DNA of 64,000 nt from Ornithinimicrobium sp. INDO-MA30-4 (GTDB lineage: Bacteria; Actinomycetota; Actinomycetes; Actinomycetales; Dermatophilaceae), in contig NZ_CP091056.1 in NCBI RefSeq assembly GCF_021535045.1, positions 1,488,001-1,552,000 of the forward strand, in the 5' to 3' direction. The notes beneath the pieces were generated by a model. It searched no databases and had not been told where the DNA came from. It worked only from the letters and a program-made list of their open reading frames with translations. Every line of letters starts with the position of its first letter. The stretch's first letter is position 1. The translations under genes were made by a program, and so were the position numbers. Positions 39,683-51,716 of the stretch are shown piece by piece.

Positions 39683-41208
39683 CGCAGGAACTGTGAAGCC
39701 TGTTGCGCGACCTCGAGCATCGGCGAAGGCACGACGCCCAGGAACAACGTCACGACAACACCGAACGCGATAGCGAACAGCGTCAGCGCGGAGGCATTGA
39801 TCACCACGGTGTCATCGTCGGAGTCGCCGAAGTACATCGTCACGATCAACCGGAAGTAGACATAGGCCGTCACGGCCGAGGCCAGCACGCCGATGACGGC
39901 AAGCCAGGCGTAGCCACCCTGGACACCAGCAGAGAACACCGCGAACTTGCCGGTGAAGCCGGATGTCAGCGGGATGCCTGCGAAGGCCAGCATCAAGAAG
40001 CTAAACGCGGCTGCAACCCACGGGTTTGTCTTGCCGAGGCCAGCCCACTGAGACACGTGGGTGGCTTCGGTCCCCGAGGAGCGGACCATCGTGACAATGG
40101 CAAAGGCCGGAATCGTCATGAAGCCATAGGTCACTAGGTAGAACATCGTGCTGGTGACACCCGACTGCTGCAGCGACACCAAGCCGACCAAGATAAACCC
40201 GGCGTGGGCGATCGATGAGTAGGCCAAGATGCGCTTGACGTCGGTCTGACGCACCGACATGACGGCACCGACGATCATGGTGATCGCGGCGATGACGGCC
40301 AGGATCGGTGCCCAATCGAGCCGCGCGCCTTCCACAGCCACGTAGAACACGCGGAGCATGGCACCAAATGCGGCGACCTTGGTGCAGGCCGCCATGAAGC
40401 CGGTGACCGGTGTCGGGGCTCCCTGGTAGACATCTGGCGTCCACGCGTGGAACGGAACAGCACCGACCTTGAACAGCAGACCAGTCGCCACCAGCAAGAC
40501 GCCGGGGACCAGCAAGCCATCCATCAGCACCTCGGTGCCAATCGAAGCAGCAATCACGTCGAAGCGCATCGAGCCGGCGTACCCATAAATCAAGGCGGCA
40601 CCGAACAGGAAGAACGCCGAGGAGAAGGCACCGAGCAGGAAGTACTTCAGCGCTGCCTCCTGCGAGAGCAGGCGGCGACGGCGGGCCAGGCCCGACAGCA
40701 CGTAGAGCGGGAGCGAGAGGATCTCAAGCGCGATGAACATGACCAGCAGGTCATTGGCCATCGTGAAGAGCATCATGCCGCCGATAGAGAACAACGTCAG
40801 CGGGTAGATCTCCGTCGTGGTCGCGCCCATCTTGGTCGCGAGGGCCTCTTCGGCAGAGCCAGGAGTCGAAACTCCGGCCTGGGTGAAGGCGTCGGGAGTT
40901 TCCCCACCGAAACGCTCGCTCATGACCAGGACGCCGATCACGGACAGAACCAAGAGCAGACCCTGCAAGAAAAGCGACGGACCATCGATAACGACGGCGC
41001 CAGCAGCAGTTGACCCCTGGTTGTCGCGGGCCACCATGATGATGGCCAAGAAAGCCAACACCAAGGTGGCGATGACTATGGGTAGGTGAATGGCATAACG
41101 CTTGGCCTTGCCAGCAAAGCCTTCCACCGCGACGCCAACCAAGCCGCCAACAAACACGATGATCAACGGCAGCAGCGCTGCATAGCTAATCTCGGGAGCT
41201 TCAAACAT
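39679..41208 (-). CDS. nuoN: NADH dehydrogenase subunit N
   Basis: A 509-aa antiporter-like membrane subunit of the complete complex I. The core FKVGAVPFHAWTPDVYQGAP with TPVTGFMAACTKVAAFGAML and VKRILAYSSIAHAGFILVGL is intact. SEMFGG-type ends are replaced by an N-terminal SYAALLPLIIVFVGGLVGVA helix. Last nuo gene of the operon; ATG 41208 overlaps the nuoM stop by one base and its own stop overlaps the prenyl synthase start by four. Confidence 0.95.
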   Translation of the reverse strand: MFEAPEISYAALLPLIIVFVGGLVGVAVEGFAGKAKRYAIHLPIVIATLVLAFLAIIMVARDNQGSTAAGAVVIDGPSLFLQGLLLVLSVIGVLVMSERFGGETPDAFTQAGVSTPGSAEEALATKMGATTTEIYPLTLFSIGGMMLFTMANDLLVMFIALEILSLPLYVLSGLARRRRLLSQEAALKYFLLGAFSSAFFLFGAALIYGYAGSMRFDVIAASIGTEVLMDGLLVPGVLLVATGLLFKVGAVPFHAWTPDVYQGAPTPVTGFMAACTKVAAFGAMLRVFYVAVEGARLDWAPILAVIAAITMIVGAVMSVRQTDVKRILAYSSIAHAGFILVGLVSLQQSGVTSTMFYLVTYGFMTIPAFAIVTMVRSSGTEATHVSQWAGLGKTNPWVAAAFSFLMLAFAGIPLTSGFTGKFAVFSAGVQGGYAWLAVIGVLASAVTAYVYFRLIVTMYFGDSDDDTVVINASALTLFAIAFGVVVTLFLGVVPSPMLEVAQQASQFLR

Positions 41209-42742
41209 CAGCGCTCATTCCCTTCGGCGTCGACGCTGGTAGGCGCCGGGTTTGAAACGCCGACATTTTGCAAGGTGGTCTGGACAGCAGGCTCGAGCAG
41301 TTCAGTGACCGGCTTCGGGTAGAACCCAAGCACCAGGAAGGCCACGATGAGCGGGGCCACCACGAACTTCTCGCGCATACTCATGTCCGGCGTCGTGCCA
41401 GCAAACTCTTCTGGCGCTGGGCCAGTCGCAACCTTCTTGTACATCAGCAGGATGTACAAGGCCGCGAGTAGGACACCCATGGTGCCGATCACCGCAAACA
41501 CGGGGTATGTCTGGAAGGTTCCGACGATGACCATGAACTCCGAGACGAAGGAGTTCAGCCCGGGTAGAGCCAAGCCGGAGAGACCAGCGATCAAGAACGA
41601 CCCGGCGATCAGTGGCGTCACTCGTTGCCAGCCACCAAAATCAGCGATCTGGCGCGAGCCGCGACGCTGGATCATCATCGCGGCGATCAGGAATAGCGCT
41701 GCGGTGGTGAACCCGTGGTTGACCATGTAGAGCGTGGATCCGGTCATGCTCACCGTGGTGAGCGCGAAGATGCCAAGCACGATGAAGCCGAAGTGGCTGA
41801 TCGAGGTGTAAGCGATCAAGCGCATCATGTCCGTCTCGCCGATGGCCAACATGGCACCGACCAAGATCGAGATGACCGCGAGAGTCATCACCAATGGGGT
41901 GGCCCACTGGCTGGCTTCGGGGAATAACTGCAAGCAAAAACGCAGCATGCCGAAGGTGCCGACCTTGTCGAGCACGCCGACCAACAACACGGCAGTCGCG
42001 GGACGTGCCTCGCTGGCGGCGTGTGGCAACCAGGTGTGAACCGGCCACATCGGGGCCTTAATAGCGAAGGCGATGAAGAATCCGGCGAACAGCCAGCGCT
42101 CGGTCGAAGCGCCAATCGGCAGCCCGGTGAGGTTCTGAATCAAGAAGCCTTCGGTGCCACCGGGGCCCTGCAGGTAAAGGGCGATGACAGCCACCAGCAT
42201 GATGAGGCCACCGAGCAGCGAGTAGAGCAGGAAGCTCGTGGCTGCTTTCGCCCTGCCTGCGCCACCGAATGAACCGATCAGGAAGTAGACCGGGATCAGC
42301 ATGACTTCGAAGAAGACATAGAAGAGGAAGACGTCGGTGGCTGCAAAAACACCGATCATCGTCGACTCCAGCACCAGCATCAGCGCGAAGTACGTCTGCT
42401 GACGACGGTTGTCTGCACTGGGGACATCGTTCCAGGCCGCCAATAGACAGATCGGCACCAGGACGACACCCAGCAAGATCATCGACAGCGCAATGCCGTC
42501 AACACCCAGAGCGAAGCTCACACCGAACTGCGGAATCCAGGGTAGACCTCGGAAAGCTGGTACTGCGTGCTCGATCCGATGTCGAACTGGAATGCCATCA
42601 GCACACCAAGGAGCAAAGTCACCAGGGAGATACCCATGGCAAGCTCACGAGATTTAGCAAAACCACGAGGCATTCCAGCGACTACTGCGGCACCCACCAT
42701 GGGCACCAACAGCAGAAGCGTCAGCCAGGGAAAGTCTGTCAT
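41208..42742 (-). CDS. nuoM: NADH dehydrogenase subunit M (one break)
   Basis: Antiporter-like subunit of about 511 aa. MTDFPWLTLLLLVPMVGAAV starts at ATG 42742, overlapping the nuoL stop. GGG at 42540-42542 (CCC on the coding strand) is one base short; the corrected join is LSEVYPWIPQFGVSFALGVD. KAPMWPVHTWLPHAASEARP and MMRLIAYTSISHFGFIVLGI are the conserved channel segments. The rest of the frame is clean. Confidence 0.94.
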
Positions 42743-44697
42743 CACTGCATCACCCAAACAGCACCAAGAATGACGACAATGCCAGCCAGCATTGTCATGG
42801 CATAGGAGCGCACGAACCCGTTCTGGGTGCGGCGCAGCAGGTCAGAAAGCCCTGCGAGGCTGCCTGTGGTCTTACCCACCATGCCGCCTTCAATCAAGTC
42901 ACGGTCGGTGGCGACCAACATCGTCACCATGCCCTCACCTGGCTTGCGCAGGAAGACTTCGTTGAAGTCGTCCTGCAGCAAGTCGCGACGAGCAGCCTTG
43001 GTGAGGGCACTGCCTTCCGGAGCCTCAGTCGGAACTTCGGACTTCCAGTACATGAAGTAGGCCAACGCTGCACCCAGGAACACCAGGACAAGCGTCAACG
43101 TCACAATCACCGGGATTGCCAGGACTGGCTCGTCGTGTTCAACGTGTCCGAAGACCGGCTCGAGCCAGGACTCTAGGATGCCTGTCGGGCCAAGAATGAA
43201 GCCAAGCGAGATAGAGCCCACGGCCAAGATCATCATCGGCACCGTCATCGACAGCGGCGACTCATGCGGGTGCTGGTCGTCTTCCCAACGGGCCTTGCCC
43301 TGGAAGGTCATGAAGAACAGGCGCGACATGTAGAACGCGGTAATGCCAGCACCGATCAGGGCCGTGAAACCAAAGACCCAGGGCTGCCAGCCTTCGCCGA
43401 CGAACGCCGTCTCAATGATCTTGTCCTTGGACCAGAATCCGGCAAACGGCGGAACACCCAAGATGGCGAGCCAGCCCATCATGAACGTAATCCAGGTGAT
43501 CTTCATCGCGCGAGACAGTCCACCGTAGCGGCGCATGTCTACCCGGTTATTCATCCCGTGCATGACCGAGCCAGCACCGAGGAACATGCCAGCCTTGAAG
43601 AAGCCGTGCGTCACCAGGTGGAAAATCGCGAAGGTGTAACCGATCGGGCCAAGTCCAACGGCAAGCATCATGTAGCCGATCTGGCTCATGGTCGAGGCAG
43701 CCAAAGCCTTCTTGATGTCGTCCTTGGCACAACCGACGATCGCACCGTAGACCAGCGTGATCGCACCGACAACGGCAACCACCACGCGAGCATCAGGCGT
43801 CTCAATGTAGATCGCCTGGCTACGCGCAATGAGGTAGACACCGGCGGTCACCATGGTTGCCGCGTGGATCAAAGCGGAAACCGGAGTTGGACCCGCCATG
43901 GCGTCGCCCAACCACGACTGCAGCGGGAACTGAGCCGACTTACCGCAAGCACCGAGCAGCAACAGCAGGCCAACGGCCAACAACGCACCCTGGCTCATGG
44001 ACGCGGCGTTCTCGTTGACCGTGGCGTAGTCCAGCGCCCCGATGCTGGCGAACATCACCGACATAGCCGTGATCAGACCAAGGTCACCGATGCGGTTGAC
44101 GACGAACGCCTTGTTGGCGGCCGTCGCATACGCGGGGTTCCAGTTCCAGAAGCCGATCAGCAGGTAGGACGCGAGGCCCACACCTTCCCAGCCGACGAAG
44201 AGCACGAGGTAGGAGTCGCCGAGCACCAAGATCAGCATCGCGGCAACAAACAAGTTCAGGTATGCGAAGAAGCGGCGCTTGTCGGGGTCGTGCTCCATGT
44301 AGCCCAGGGAGTACACGTGGATCAAGGATCCGACAAACGTGATCAGCATGACGAACACCATGGACAGCGGGTCGAGCAGCAAGCCGACGTTGACGCTCAG
44401 GTCACCGGCAGCCACCCACTCCCACAACTGCACCGAGAGCGCACGTTCTTCCTCACCACGCCCAGACATCTGGAAGATCACGCCCAAACCCACGGCAAAG
44501 GCGGCCCACGACATGATCGTCGCGAACATTGGTCCCCATGAGTTGGTGGCCTTGCCACCGATCAAGAGGACTGCAGCGCCCAGCAGCGGCAGGGCAATCA
44601 TCAGCCAGCCCAGGGAGGCGAAGCCATCAGCAGCCGTGGCAGTCACCGAGTGTGTCTCGGTGAGCGCGATGCCGGCGGAGGTCTCTAAGACAGACAC
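42742..44697 (-). CDS. nuoL: NADH dehydrogenase subunit L
   Basis: A 651-aa antiporter-like subunit with the C-terminal lateral helix, intact. The diagnostic segment LPLQSWLGDAMAGPTPVSAL with IHAATMVTAGVYLIARS is present, as are LVLFVGWEGVGLASYLLIGF and DDIKKALAASTMSQIGYMML. It starts 12 bases after the nuoK stop. The opposite strand carries a long open frame with no coding features, which is a codon-bias shadow. Confidence 0.96.
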   Translation of the reverse strand: MSVLETSAGIALTETHSVTATAADGFASLGWLMIALPLLGAAVLLIGGKATNSWGPMFATIMSWAAFAVGLGVIFQMSGRGEEERALSVQLWEWVAAGDLSVNVGLLLDPLSMVFVMLITFVGSLIHVYSLGYMEHDPDKRRFFAYLNLFVAAMLILVLGDSYLVLFVGWEGVGLASYLLIGFWNWNPAYATAANKAFVVNRIGDLGLITAMSVMFASIGALDYATVNENAASMSQGALLAVGLLLLLGACGKSAQFPLQSWLGDAMAGPTPVSALIHAATMVTAGVYLIARSQAIYIETPDARVVVAVVGAITLVYGAIVGCAKDDIKKALAASTMSQIGYMMLAVGLGPIGYTFAIFHLVTHGFFKAGMFLGAGSVMHGMNNRVDMRRYGGLSRAMKITWITFMMGWLAILGVPPFAGFWSKDKIIETAFVGEGWQPWVFGFTALIGAGITAFYMSRLFFMTFQGKARWEDDQHPHESPLSMTVPMMILAVGSISLGFILGPTGILESWLEPVFGHVEHDEPVLAIPVIVTLTLVLVFLGAALAYFMYWKSEVPTEAPEGSALTKAARRDLLQDDFNEVFLRKPGEGMVTMLVATDRDLIEGGMVGKTTGSLAGLSDLLRRTQNGFVRSYAMTMLAGIVVILGAVWVMQ

Positions 44698-44709
44698 GCA
44701 GCTCGCTCC

Positions 44710-45009
44710 TTACAGCTTCAAGAGGTTGGAGTCGTCGACCGAAGCGGTTCGACGAGCACGGAAGATGGACATGATGATCGCTAGCCCGACCACAACCTCA
44801 GCGGCAGCCACGACCATGACGAACAAGGCGTAAACCTGACCGTCCAGCGTGCCGTGCATCCGAGCGAACGTCACCAAAGCCAAGTTGGTTGCGTTCAGCA
44901 TGAGCTCGACCCCCATGAACACCACGATGGTGTTGCGCCGAGTCAGCACGACGAGTGCACCAATGGTGAACAGGATCGTTGCCAGATAGATGTATGCGAC
45001 CAAGGTCAT
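44710..45009 (-). CDS. nuoK: NADH dehydrogenase subunit K
   Basis: A 99-aa three-helix membrane subunit of standard length, intact. [20 protein letters not shown] carries the conserved channel Glu, and [19 protein letters not shown] carries the second. It overlaps nuoJ by four bases (ATGA). Confidence 0.96.
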   Translation of the reverse strand: MTLVAYIYLATILFTIGALVVLTRRNTIVVFMGVELMLNATNLALVTFARMHGTLDGQVYALFVMVVAAAEVVVGLAIIMSIFRARRTASVDDSNLLKL

Positions 45010-45800
45010 GACTGGCCCTCCTCTTCGGGGGCAGCCACAAGGTCAGTGTTGGGAACGTTGTCCTCGCCGCTTGTCTGCGTCACTGCCGCGTACTGGGTCA
45101 CCGAGGCAACCTGACCGCGAGCAACCAGCACGCGGGGCACGGATTCTTCCGTTGGTGTGCCATCAGGCAGCAAAGCCGGAGTGTCTGCGGCATTGTGACG
45201 CGCATACACACCCGGGTTCGGCTTACCTGCGAGCCACTTCATCGAGCGCACGGTGGCGGTGGAGGTTGCCCGCTGGTTCATCAACGGCAGCAAGCGCTCG
45301 TGGTGCGCGAGCACCATCGCGCCCATTACCGAGATCACCAGCAGGGTGGCCAGAATTTCGAAGCCGAAGACCTGGCGCTCAAAGATCTCCCGAGCCAAAG
45401 CCGTGACGGTTCCTTCTTCTTGAACCGCCGCGAGGCCAACTGGTTCGCGGAAGGTCACGCTGGCCACACCAGCCATCGCCGTGACGACAAAGGCCGCGGC
45501 GAGCAGGTATGCCCACAGCCGTTGGCCCTTCAAGGTCTCCACGAGGGAGTCCGAAGCATCAACGCCTACCAGCATGACGACGAACAAGAACAGCATCATG
45601 ACGGCGCCGGAGTAGACGAAGATCTGGATGACTCCGACGAACTCGGCCTGCTGCGCGATGTAGACGACACCCATCGCGACCATGACCAGCGCCATCGACA
45701 TGGCGGCGTGCACGGCCTTGTGAGCAAAGAGCAATCCGAGTGCCCCAAGCACCATGGCGGGTGCGATCACCCAAAAGAGAGTTGCTTCTCCCCCACTCAT
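45006..45800 (-). CDS. nuoJ: NADH dehydrogenase subunit J
   Basis: A 264-aa membrane subunit, intact. [20 protein letters not shown] is the conserved helix-3 region. The C-terminal ~95 residues after the fifth helix are hydrophilic and variable ([20 protein letters not shown]), a common actinobacterial extension. It overlaps nuoI and nuoK by four bases each. Confidence 0.95.
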   Translation of the reverse strand: MSGGEATLFWVIAPAMVLGALGLLFAHKAVHAAMSMALVMVAMGVVYIAQQAEFVGVIQIFVYSGAVMMLFLFVVMLVGVDASDSLVETLKGQRLWAYLLAAAFVVTAMAGVASVTFREPVGLAAVQEEGTVTALAREIFERQVFGFEILATLLVISVMGAMVLAHHERLLPLMNQRATSTATVRSMKWLAGKPNPGVYARHNAADTPALLPDGTPTEESVPRVLVARGQVASVTQYAAVTQTSGEDNVPNTDLVAAPEEEGQS

Positions 45801-46561
45801 CGGTAAACCTCCTGCGACGACTCAGCGTCGTCGTCGTTAGCAACCTGCTGAGCAGCCCGATCGCGATCGCCAACATAGTCCTTTTGCGACTGCGTTGGGG
45901 CCGTCACCTGGCCCAAGTAGTAGTCGCGCTCTTCCATGCCATCGGCCATCGGGAACGGCGGCGGCAACATGCCTTCACGCAACGGCGCGAGGAGTTGGTG
46001 CTTTTCGTAGATCAGCGGTGCCCGCTCACGGTCTGCAATCTCGTAGTCGTTGGTCATCGTGAGCGCTCGCGTGGGACAAGCCTCGATGCACAATCCACAG
46101 AAGATGCAGCGCAGGTAGTTGATTTGGTAAACACGTCCGTACCGCTCACCCGGTGAGAAACGAGCGGCATCAGTGTTGTCCGCACCTTCAACCAAGATCG
46201 CGTCCGCGGGGCAAGCCCAAGCGCAAAGTTCGCAGCCGACGCACTTCTCGAGGCCATCCGCGTGCCGGTTCAACTGGTGGCGCCCGTGGAACCGCGGCTG
46301 CGTAGGACGCGGCTTCTCCGGATACTCCTCAGTGGCGACTTTGGCGAACATCGTCTTGAACGTGACGCCAAAACCAGCGACGGGAGCCAAGGTGTCACTG
46401 ACTTCGCTGCGGATGCGGGCCATCAGGCCCGTCTTCTCGCTGGGTGGAGTGACATCGCCAGTTGTCGCGGCAGGCGAGTTGCCCGCCTGCTTGGCGACAT
46501 CCATCTCTTCGTTCTGAGCGTCGTCGTTCGTGTTGTCCTGAGTCTCGTCAGCCACGGTCAT
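45797..46561 (-). CDS. nuoI: NADH dehydrogenase subunit I
   Basis: A 254-aa ferredoxin-like subunit with two [4Fe-4S] motifs, [12 protein letters not shown] and [12 protein letters not shown], intact. An acidic N-terminal extension of about 60 residues ([20 protein letters not shown]) precedes the conserved domain. GTG/ATG 46561 overlaps the nuoH end by 14 bases, a tight coupling. It relays electrons from NuoG to NuoB. Confidence 0.95.
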   Translation of the reverse strand: MTVADETQDNTNDDAQNEEMDVAKQAGNSPAATTGDVTPPSEKTGLMARIRSEVSDTLAPVAGFGVTFKTMFAKVATEEYPEKPRPTQPRFHGRHQLNRHADGLEKCVGCELCAWACPADAILVEGADNTDAARFSPGERYGRVYQINYLRCIFCGLCIEACPTRALTMTNDYEIADRERAPLIYEKHQLLAPLREGMLPPPFPMADGMEERDYYLGQVTAPTQSQKDYVGDRDRAAQQVANDDDAESSQEVYR

Positions 46562-47951
46562 CCTCCGAGCTTTCTTCAGTTATGGTGTCGGCATCATGGG
46601 CGGAACCCACAACCAATGCCGACGCGGGCGCAAGTGCGGGCTTAGGCTCGATCAACTTTTGACCGGGCAACGGTGGCACCGGATAGCCGTCCGCAAACGG
46701 ATCGATCTCTGCAGGCACCTTCCGGGACTCAGCCTTAGCCTCATCAGCCATGTTGAGGCGGTAGCCAATGAGCCAGCCAGCGGTGATCAGCGAAACGAAG
46801 ATCAGCGACATGGTGATAACCAGCGGCCAGATGCCCTCACCGAAGAAGCCTTCGTCAGCGGAGCGCAGCAAGATGGCCACGATGACCCAGGTCAGCGAGA
46901 TCGGGATCATCAACTTCCAGCCGAACTTCATGAACTGGTCGTAGCGGACACGCGGCAACGAGCCACGCAGCCACACGTAGAAGAAGATGAACGACCACAT
47001 CTTGGCGGTGAACCACAGGATGCCCCAGTAGCCCTCGTTAAACATGCCGTCATTAATCAAGCCGAGGCCGAACGGTGCGTAGTAGCCACCGAGGAACAGC
47101 GTCGCGGCCAGCGCCGAGACGGTGAACATGTTGATGTACTCACCGAGGAAGAACATGCCGAACTTCATCGAGGAGTATTCGGTGTGGAATCCGCCACCGA
47201 GTTCACCTTCACCTTCGGCCAAGTCGAAGGGCAGTCGGTTGGTCTCGCCAACCATGGTGATGATGTAGACCACGAACGACACAGCGAGCGGGAAGACATA
47301 CCAAAGCCCGTCTTGGGCTGCGACGATTTCGCTCGTCGACATCGAGCCGGCGAACAGGAACACCGCGACGAGGGCGAGGCCCATGGCTATTTCGTAGGAG
47401 ATGACCTGAGCGGTTGAGCGCAGACCACCCAAGAGCGGGTAGGTCGAGCCTGAAGACCAACCGGCGAGCACAAAGCCGTAAGCACCGACGCCAGCGACCG
47501 CCAGCACGAGCAGCGTGGCGACCGGCGTGTCCGTCAACTGCAGCGGGGTAGTGTGGCCGAACATTTCGACCTCGCCACCCATCGGGATGATCGCGAATGA
47601 GACGAAAGCGAGTGAACCGACCATCAGCGGGGCGATGATGAACATCACCTTGTCCGCGCCCTTGGGCGTGACGTCTTCCTTCATCATCAGCTTGAGGCCG
47701 TCAGCCAAGGTCTGGAAGAGACCAAAGGGACCAAACCGGTTGGGGCCGGGTCGCTGCTGCATCCGACCAATGACGCGGCGCTCGAACCAGATGACCACGA
47801 CGACCTGCAGCAGCAGGTAAACGAAGACCAGCACAGTCTTGAACAGCGACAACCACCAGGGCGTGTCACTGAAGTCGGCGGCGGGGCCGTCTGCCATCGG
47901 CAGCGACACCATCACCTCGGGCATTGATGCCGCTAGGTGCGCGAAGCTCAT
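46548..47951 (-). CDS. nuoH: NADH dehydrogenase subunit H
   Basis: A 467-aa membrane subunit that contributes the quinone channel, intact. [20 protein letters not shown] with [20 protein letters not shown] and [20 protein letters not shown] are diagnostic. The C-terminus has a ~50-residue hydrophilic tail ([20 protein letters not shown]) that is longer than in most bacteria. It overlaps nuoG by four bases. Confidence 0.95.
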   Translation of the reverse strand: MSFAHLAASMPEVMVSLPMADGPAADFSDTPWWLSLFKTVLVFVYLLLQVVVVIWFERRVIGRMQQRPGPNRFGPFGLFQTLADGLKLMMKEDVTPKGADKVMFIIAPLMVGSLAFVSFAIIPMGGEVEMFGHTTPLQLTDTPVATLLVLAVAGVGAYGFVLAGWSSGSTYPLLGGLRSTAQVISYEIAMGLALVAVFLFAGSMSTSEIVAAQDGLWYVFPLAVSFVVYIITMVGETNRLPFDLAEGEGELGGGFHTEYSSMKFGMFFLGEYINMFTVSALAATLFLGGYYAPFGLGLINDGMFNEGYWGILWFTAKMWSFIFFYVWLRGSLPRVRYDQFMKFGWKLMIPISLTWVIVAILLRSADEGFFGEGIWPLVITMSLIFVSLITAGWLIGYRLNMADEAKAESRKVPAEIDPFADGYPVPPLPGQKLIEPKPALAPASALVVGSAHDADTITEESSEDDRG

Positions 47952-50407
47952 GCCTGGCCTCCTTGCTTGGCTGCGATCGATACAACCGATCCAGAGTCAG
48001 CGCCCAAAGTTGGACGGACTCGCGAATCGGCCGAGTTTGTCGGGATCCACACCACGTGATCGGGCATCTCAGTGAGCGCAACAGGGAGTTCGATCGAACC
48101 GGCACCCTTGCTCACCACGATGTGCTGGCCATCAGCCAGGCCAATCGAGGCTGCGGTTTCAGCGGAAACGCGTGCCTGCGCCGTGGGTGCAGTGCCAGCC
48201 AAGAACGGCTCGCCGTCCTGCATAGAGCCAGCGTCCAGCAGGTGGTGCCAGGTCGACAACAGGGCCTGTCCAGCAGCCAGGTCAGCAGGGGCTGGTGCGG
48301 CAACCTCTGGGCCAGCAACCGGTCCGTCGAAGGTGCCAAGGCCAGTCATTTCACGCCTCAAACTAGTCACCGAGGTGGCCTGAAGCGCTACTCCCATTGC
48401 CGAGGACAACCGGTCAAGGACCGCGAAGTCGCTCAGCGCTGCCGAGTCGATCGCCTTGTCAAAGCTCTGCAGGCGGCCTTCCCAGTCAGCGTAGGTGCCA
48501 GCCTTTTCCTGCTGCGGGGCAACGGGAAGAATGACATCGGCGTATTCGTGGACGGCGGTTTCGCGCATCTCCAGCGAGACCACAAAGGCACGTTCCAGCG
48601 CGGCCCGAGCCAAAACTGGGTCCGGCAGGTCGTTGGGGTCAACACCGCCAACAACCAGACCGGCCAATTCGCCGTTTGCGGCCGCCTGCAAGATAGCGGT
48701 CGTGTCGCGACCAGCGTTGCCGCTGAGCTCGACGCCCCAGTTGCCACCGATGTGCGCGCGCACCTTCATCAGCGACCGGGTGTCCACCGGGCAGCAAGTT
48801 GGGCAGCGCGCCGGTTGCCAGCACCCGGCTCACCCGCACGGCGAGGGATCCAGGCGATACGGGCACCGGTCTGGGCGGCCAGCGATGCGATCGCGCTCAA
48901 GGCCCCAGGAGACGTGGCGAGTCGTTCGCCGACCATGATCACGGCGTCCGAGGTCAGCGAATCAGAAGCGACCTGCAGCGGGTTGGCCTGTGGCAGGGGC
49001 TCAGCGACAGCGTCGTTGGCCTCGCCCTGGGTGGCGCGGAAGTTAGCCAACGCCTCGATGACCTCGGCCTCAGTGCCCGGAGCCGCTGGAAGCAAGGTGC
49101 CTTCCAACTTTTCCAATCCGCGAGTGGCGAACGGCGCAATGCTGAAGACCTGAGTTGAGTTTTTCCGGTTTGCCTTGCGCAACCGCAGGAAGACAATGGG
49201 GCTCTCTTCCTCGGGCTCAATGCCGACCAAGAGGACCGAAGCGGCCTTCTCCAGGTCTGCATAGGTCACCGGGTCAGGGGCACCCAAGACTGCCGATGCG
49301 AGGAACTGCTCCTCTTCATCAGAGGTGGGCGAGCGCGGAAGTCAACGTCGTTCGTGCCCAGGGCAACGCGAGCAAACTTGCTGTATGCGTAAGCGTCCTC
49401 GACGGTCGCACGACCACCGACGAGCACTCCAACTCCCCCAGCAACCTTGGCTGCGGCCATACCTGCAGCGGCGGCTTCGTAGGCCTGGTGCCATGCGGCA
49501 ACCTCGTAGTTGCCATCAGCGTTGCGGACGACTGGGTCACGCAGACGGTCGGGAGCGGCTGCATAGGCAAAAGCCCAACGGCCCTTATCACAGTTCCACT
49601 CTTCGTTGACCTCTGGGTTTTCCAAGGCCATCCGGCGCAAAACCGTGCCGCGGCGGTGATCGGTGCGGATCGAGCAACCGGCTGCACAGTGCTCACAGAC
49701 GCTCGTGGTCGAAACCAGGTCGAATGGACGCGAGCGGAAACGGTATGCCGAACCGGTCAGTGCGCCCACGGGGCAGATCTGCACGGTGTTGCCGGAGAAG
49801 TAAGACTCAAAGGGCTTCTCTTGGTAGATACCAACCTGCTGCAGGGCGCCACGCTCGATCAAAGCAATGAACGGGTCACCGGCAATCTGATCGGAGAACC
49901 GGGTGCAACGCGCACACAGCACGCAGCGCTCACGGTCCAACAGCACCTGAGCCGAAATGTTGATCGGCTTGGGATAGGTGCGCTTCACATCTTCAAAGCG
50001 GCTTTTCGAGCGGTTGCTCCTCATCGCCTGGTTTTGCAGCGGGCACTCGCCACCCTTGTCGCAGACCGGGCAGTCGAGGGGTGGTTGATGAGCAAGAGTT
50101 CCATCACGCCCTCTTGTGCCTTCTCGGCGACCTTGGACGACTCCTGCGTGTTGACCACCATGCCTGCGCTGGCGGCCATCGTGCAGGAGGCCTGCGGCTT
50201 GGGCATCGGGCGAACGTTGCCCTCGCGGTCTGGCATCGCCACATCGACCAAGCACTGACGGCATGCGCCGACCGGCTCAAGCAGCGGGTGATCGCAGAAA
50301 CGCGGAATCTGGATACCCAGTTCTTCAGCGGCGCGGATCAACAGCGTGCCCTTCGGAACGCTGATTTCCTGACCGTCAATAGTCAGGTTGACCTTGTCTT
50401 CACTCAT
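47948..50407 (-). CDS. nuoG: NADH dehydrogenase subunit G (frame broken)
   Basis: Molybdopterin-oxidoreductase-like iron-sulfur subunit of about 820 aa. The N-terminal [2Fe-2S] and [4Fe-4S] domain shows [55 protein letters not shown] and [10 protein letters not shown]. Breaks lie at 50078-50081 (CCCC on the coding strand needing one more C to give [14 protein letters not shown]), near 49329, near 48835 and near 48760. Between the last two the frame reads [20 protein letters not shown], which is clearly NuoG. The C-terminal 280 residues, in one frame, end at 47948. Confidence 0.92.
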
Positions 50408-51716
50408 GCGGAGAGTGTCTCCTTCGCAAACAGCGTTGAACGCTGGGGCGGGAACAATTCGGAGGCTGGCGTATGCATACCGGCTTCGAATTCCTCGCGG
50501 AAATACTGGACAGCGGAGGTGATGGGGCTTGTCGCACCATCACCGAGGGCGCAGAACGAACGGCCCAAGATGTTGTCGCAGATATCGACCAACTTGTCGA
50601 TGTCGTCCTGGCTGCCGCGGCCTGCTTCGAGGCGCTCCATGATCTGCTTCAACCAGAAGGTGCCTTCGCGGCAGGGGTGCACTTGCCGCAGGACTCGTGA
50701 GCGTAAAAGTCCGTCCAACGCGAGACGGCGCGGACCACCGAGGTGGTCTCATCGAAGATCTGCAGCGCACGGGTGCCCAACATCGAGCCAGCCGCAGCGA
50801 CCGAGTCGAAGTCCAGGGGCACGTCAAGGTGCTCGTCGGTGAAGATCGGGGTGGATGAGCCGCCCGGGGTCCAGAACTTCAACTGGTGGCCCTCGCGGAT
50901 GCCGCCAGCCATGTCAAGCAGTTCACGCAGCGTGATACCCAGCGGCGCTTCATACTGACCGGGCCGGGTGACGTGCCCGGAGAGGCTGAAGAAACCGAAG
51001 CCTTGCGACTTCTCAGTGCCCATCCCGGTGAACCAGTCTTTGCCGTTCAACACGATCGGCGGAACCGACGCGATCGACTCAACGTTGTTGACCACAGTGG
51101 GTCGGGCGTACAGACCGGCGACGGCTGGGAACGGAGGCTTCAAGCGTGGCTGGCCACGACGTCCCTCAAGGGAGTCGAGCAGCGCAGTTTCTTCACCGCA
51201 GATGTATGCGCCGGCACCAGAGTGGACGGTGATGTCCAGGTTCAGGCCGGTGCCCATGATGTCTTTGCCGAGGTAGCCGGCCGCATAGGCCTCTTCGACG
51301 GCCTTCATCAGGCGGCGGTAGACGTGCACGACTTCACCGCGCACGTAGATGAACGCGTGCTCGCAACCAATAGCATACGAGGTGATGATCATGCCCTCGA
51401 TCAGGAAGTGCGGGGCGGCCATCATCAGTGGCACGTCCTTGCAGGTCCCGGGCTCAGACTCATCAGCGTTGATGACGAGGTAGCGGGGGCCACCGTCTGG
51501 CGGAGGCAAGAAGCCCCACTTCAGACCGGTGGGGAAGCCTGCGCCACCACGACCACGCAAGCCGGAGCCCTTGGCCATGTCGACCAAGTCTGCGGCCGGC
51601 TGGTCCAGCGCCTTGCGCAGGGCCTTGTAGCCGTCGTTGGCTTCGTAGGTCTCCAATGTCCAGGACTGGGGGTGATCCCAGAACTTGGACAGGATCGGTG
51701 TCAGCTCGGTGCTCAC
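50404..51716 (-). CDS. nuoF: NADH dehydrogenase subunit F (one break)
   Basis: NADH- and FMN-binding subunit of about 437 aa. It has the NADH glycine loop [23 protein letters not shown] site [36 protein letters not shown], and the [4Fe-4S] ligands [13 protein letters not shown]. At 50674-50677 GGGG (CCCC on the coding strand) is one base short; adding it restores that motif and the last 100 residues. It overlaps nuoE and nuoG. Confidence 0.95.

Noticed and set aside
43264..44541. A 425-codon open frame on the plus strand opposite nuoL1
   Set aside because: Its translation is rich in Arg, His, Asp and Gln with no domain, and it is exactly antisense to an intact nuoL. High-GC codon bias creates such frames.
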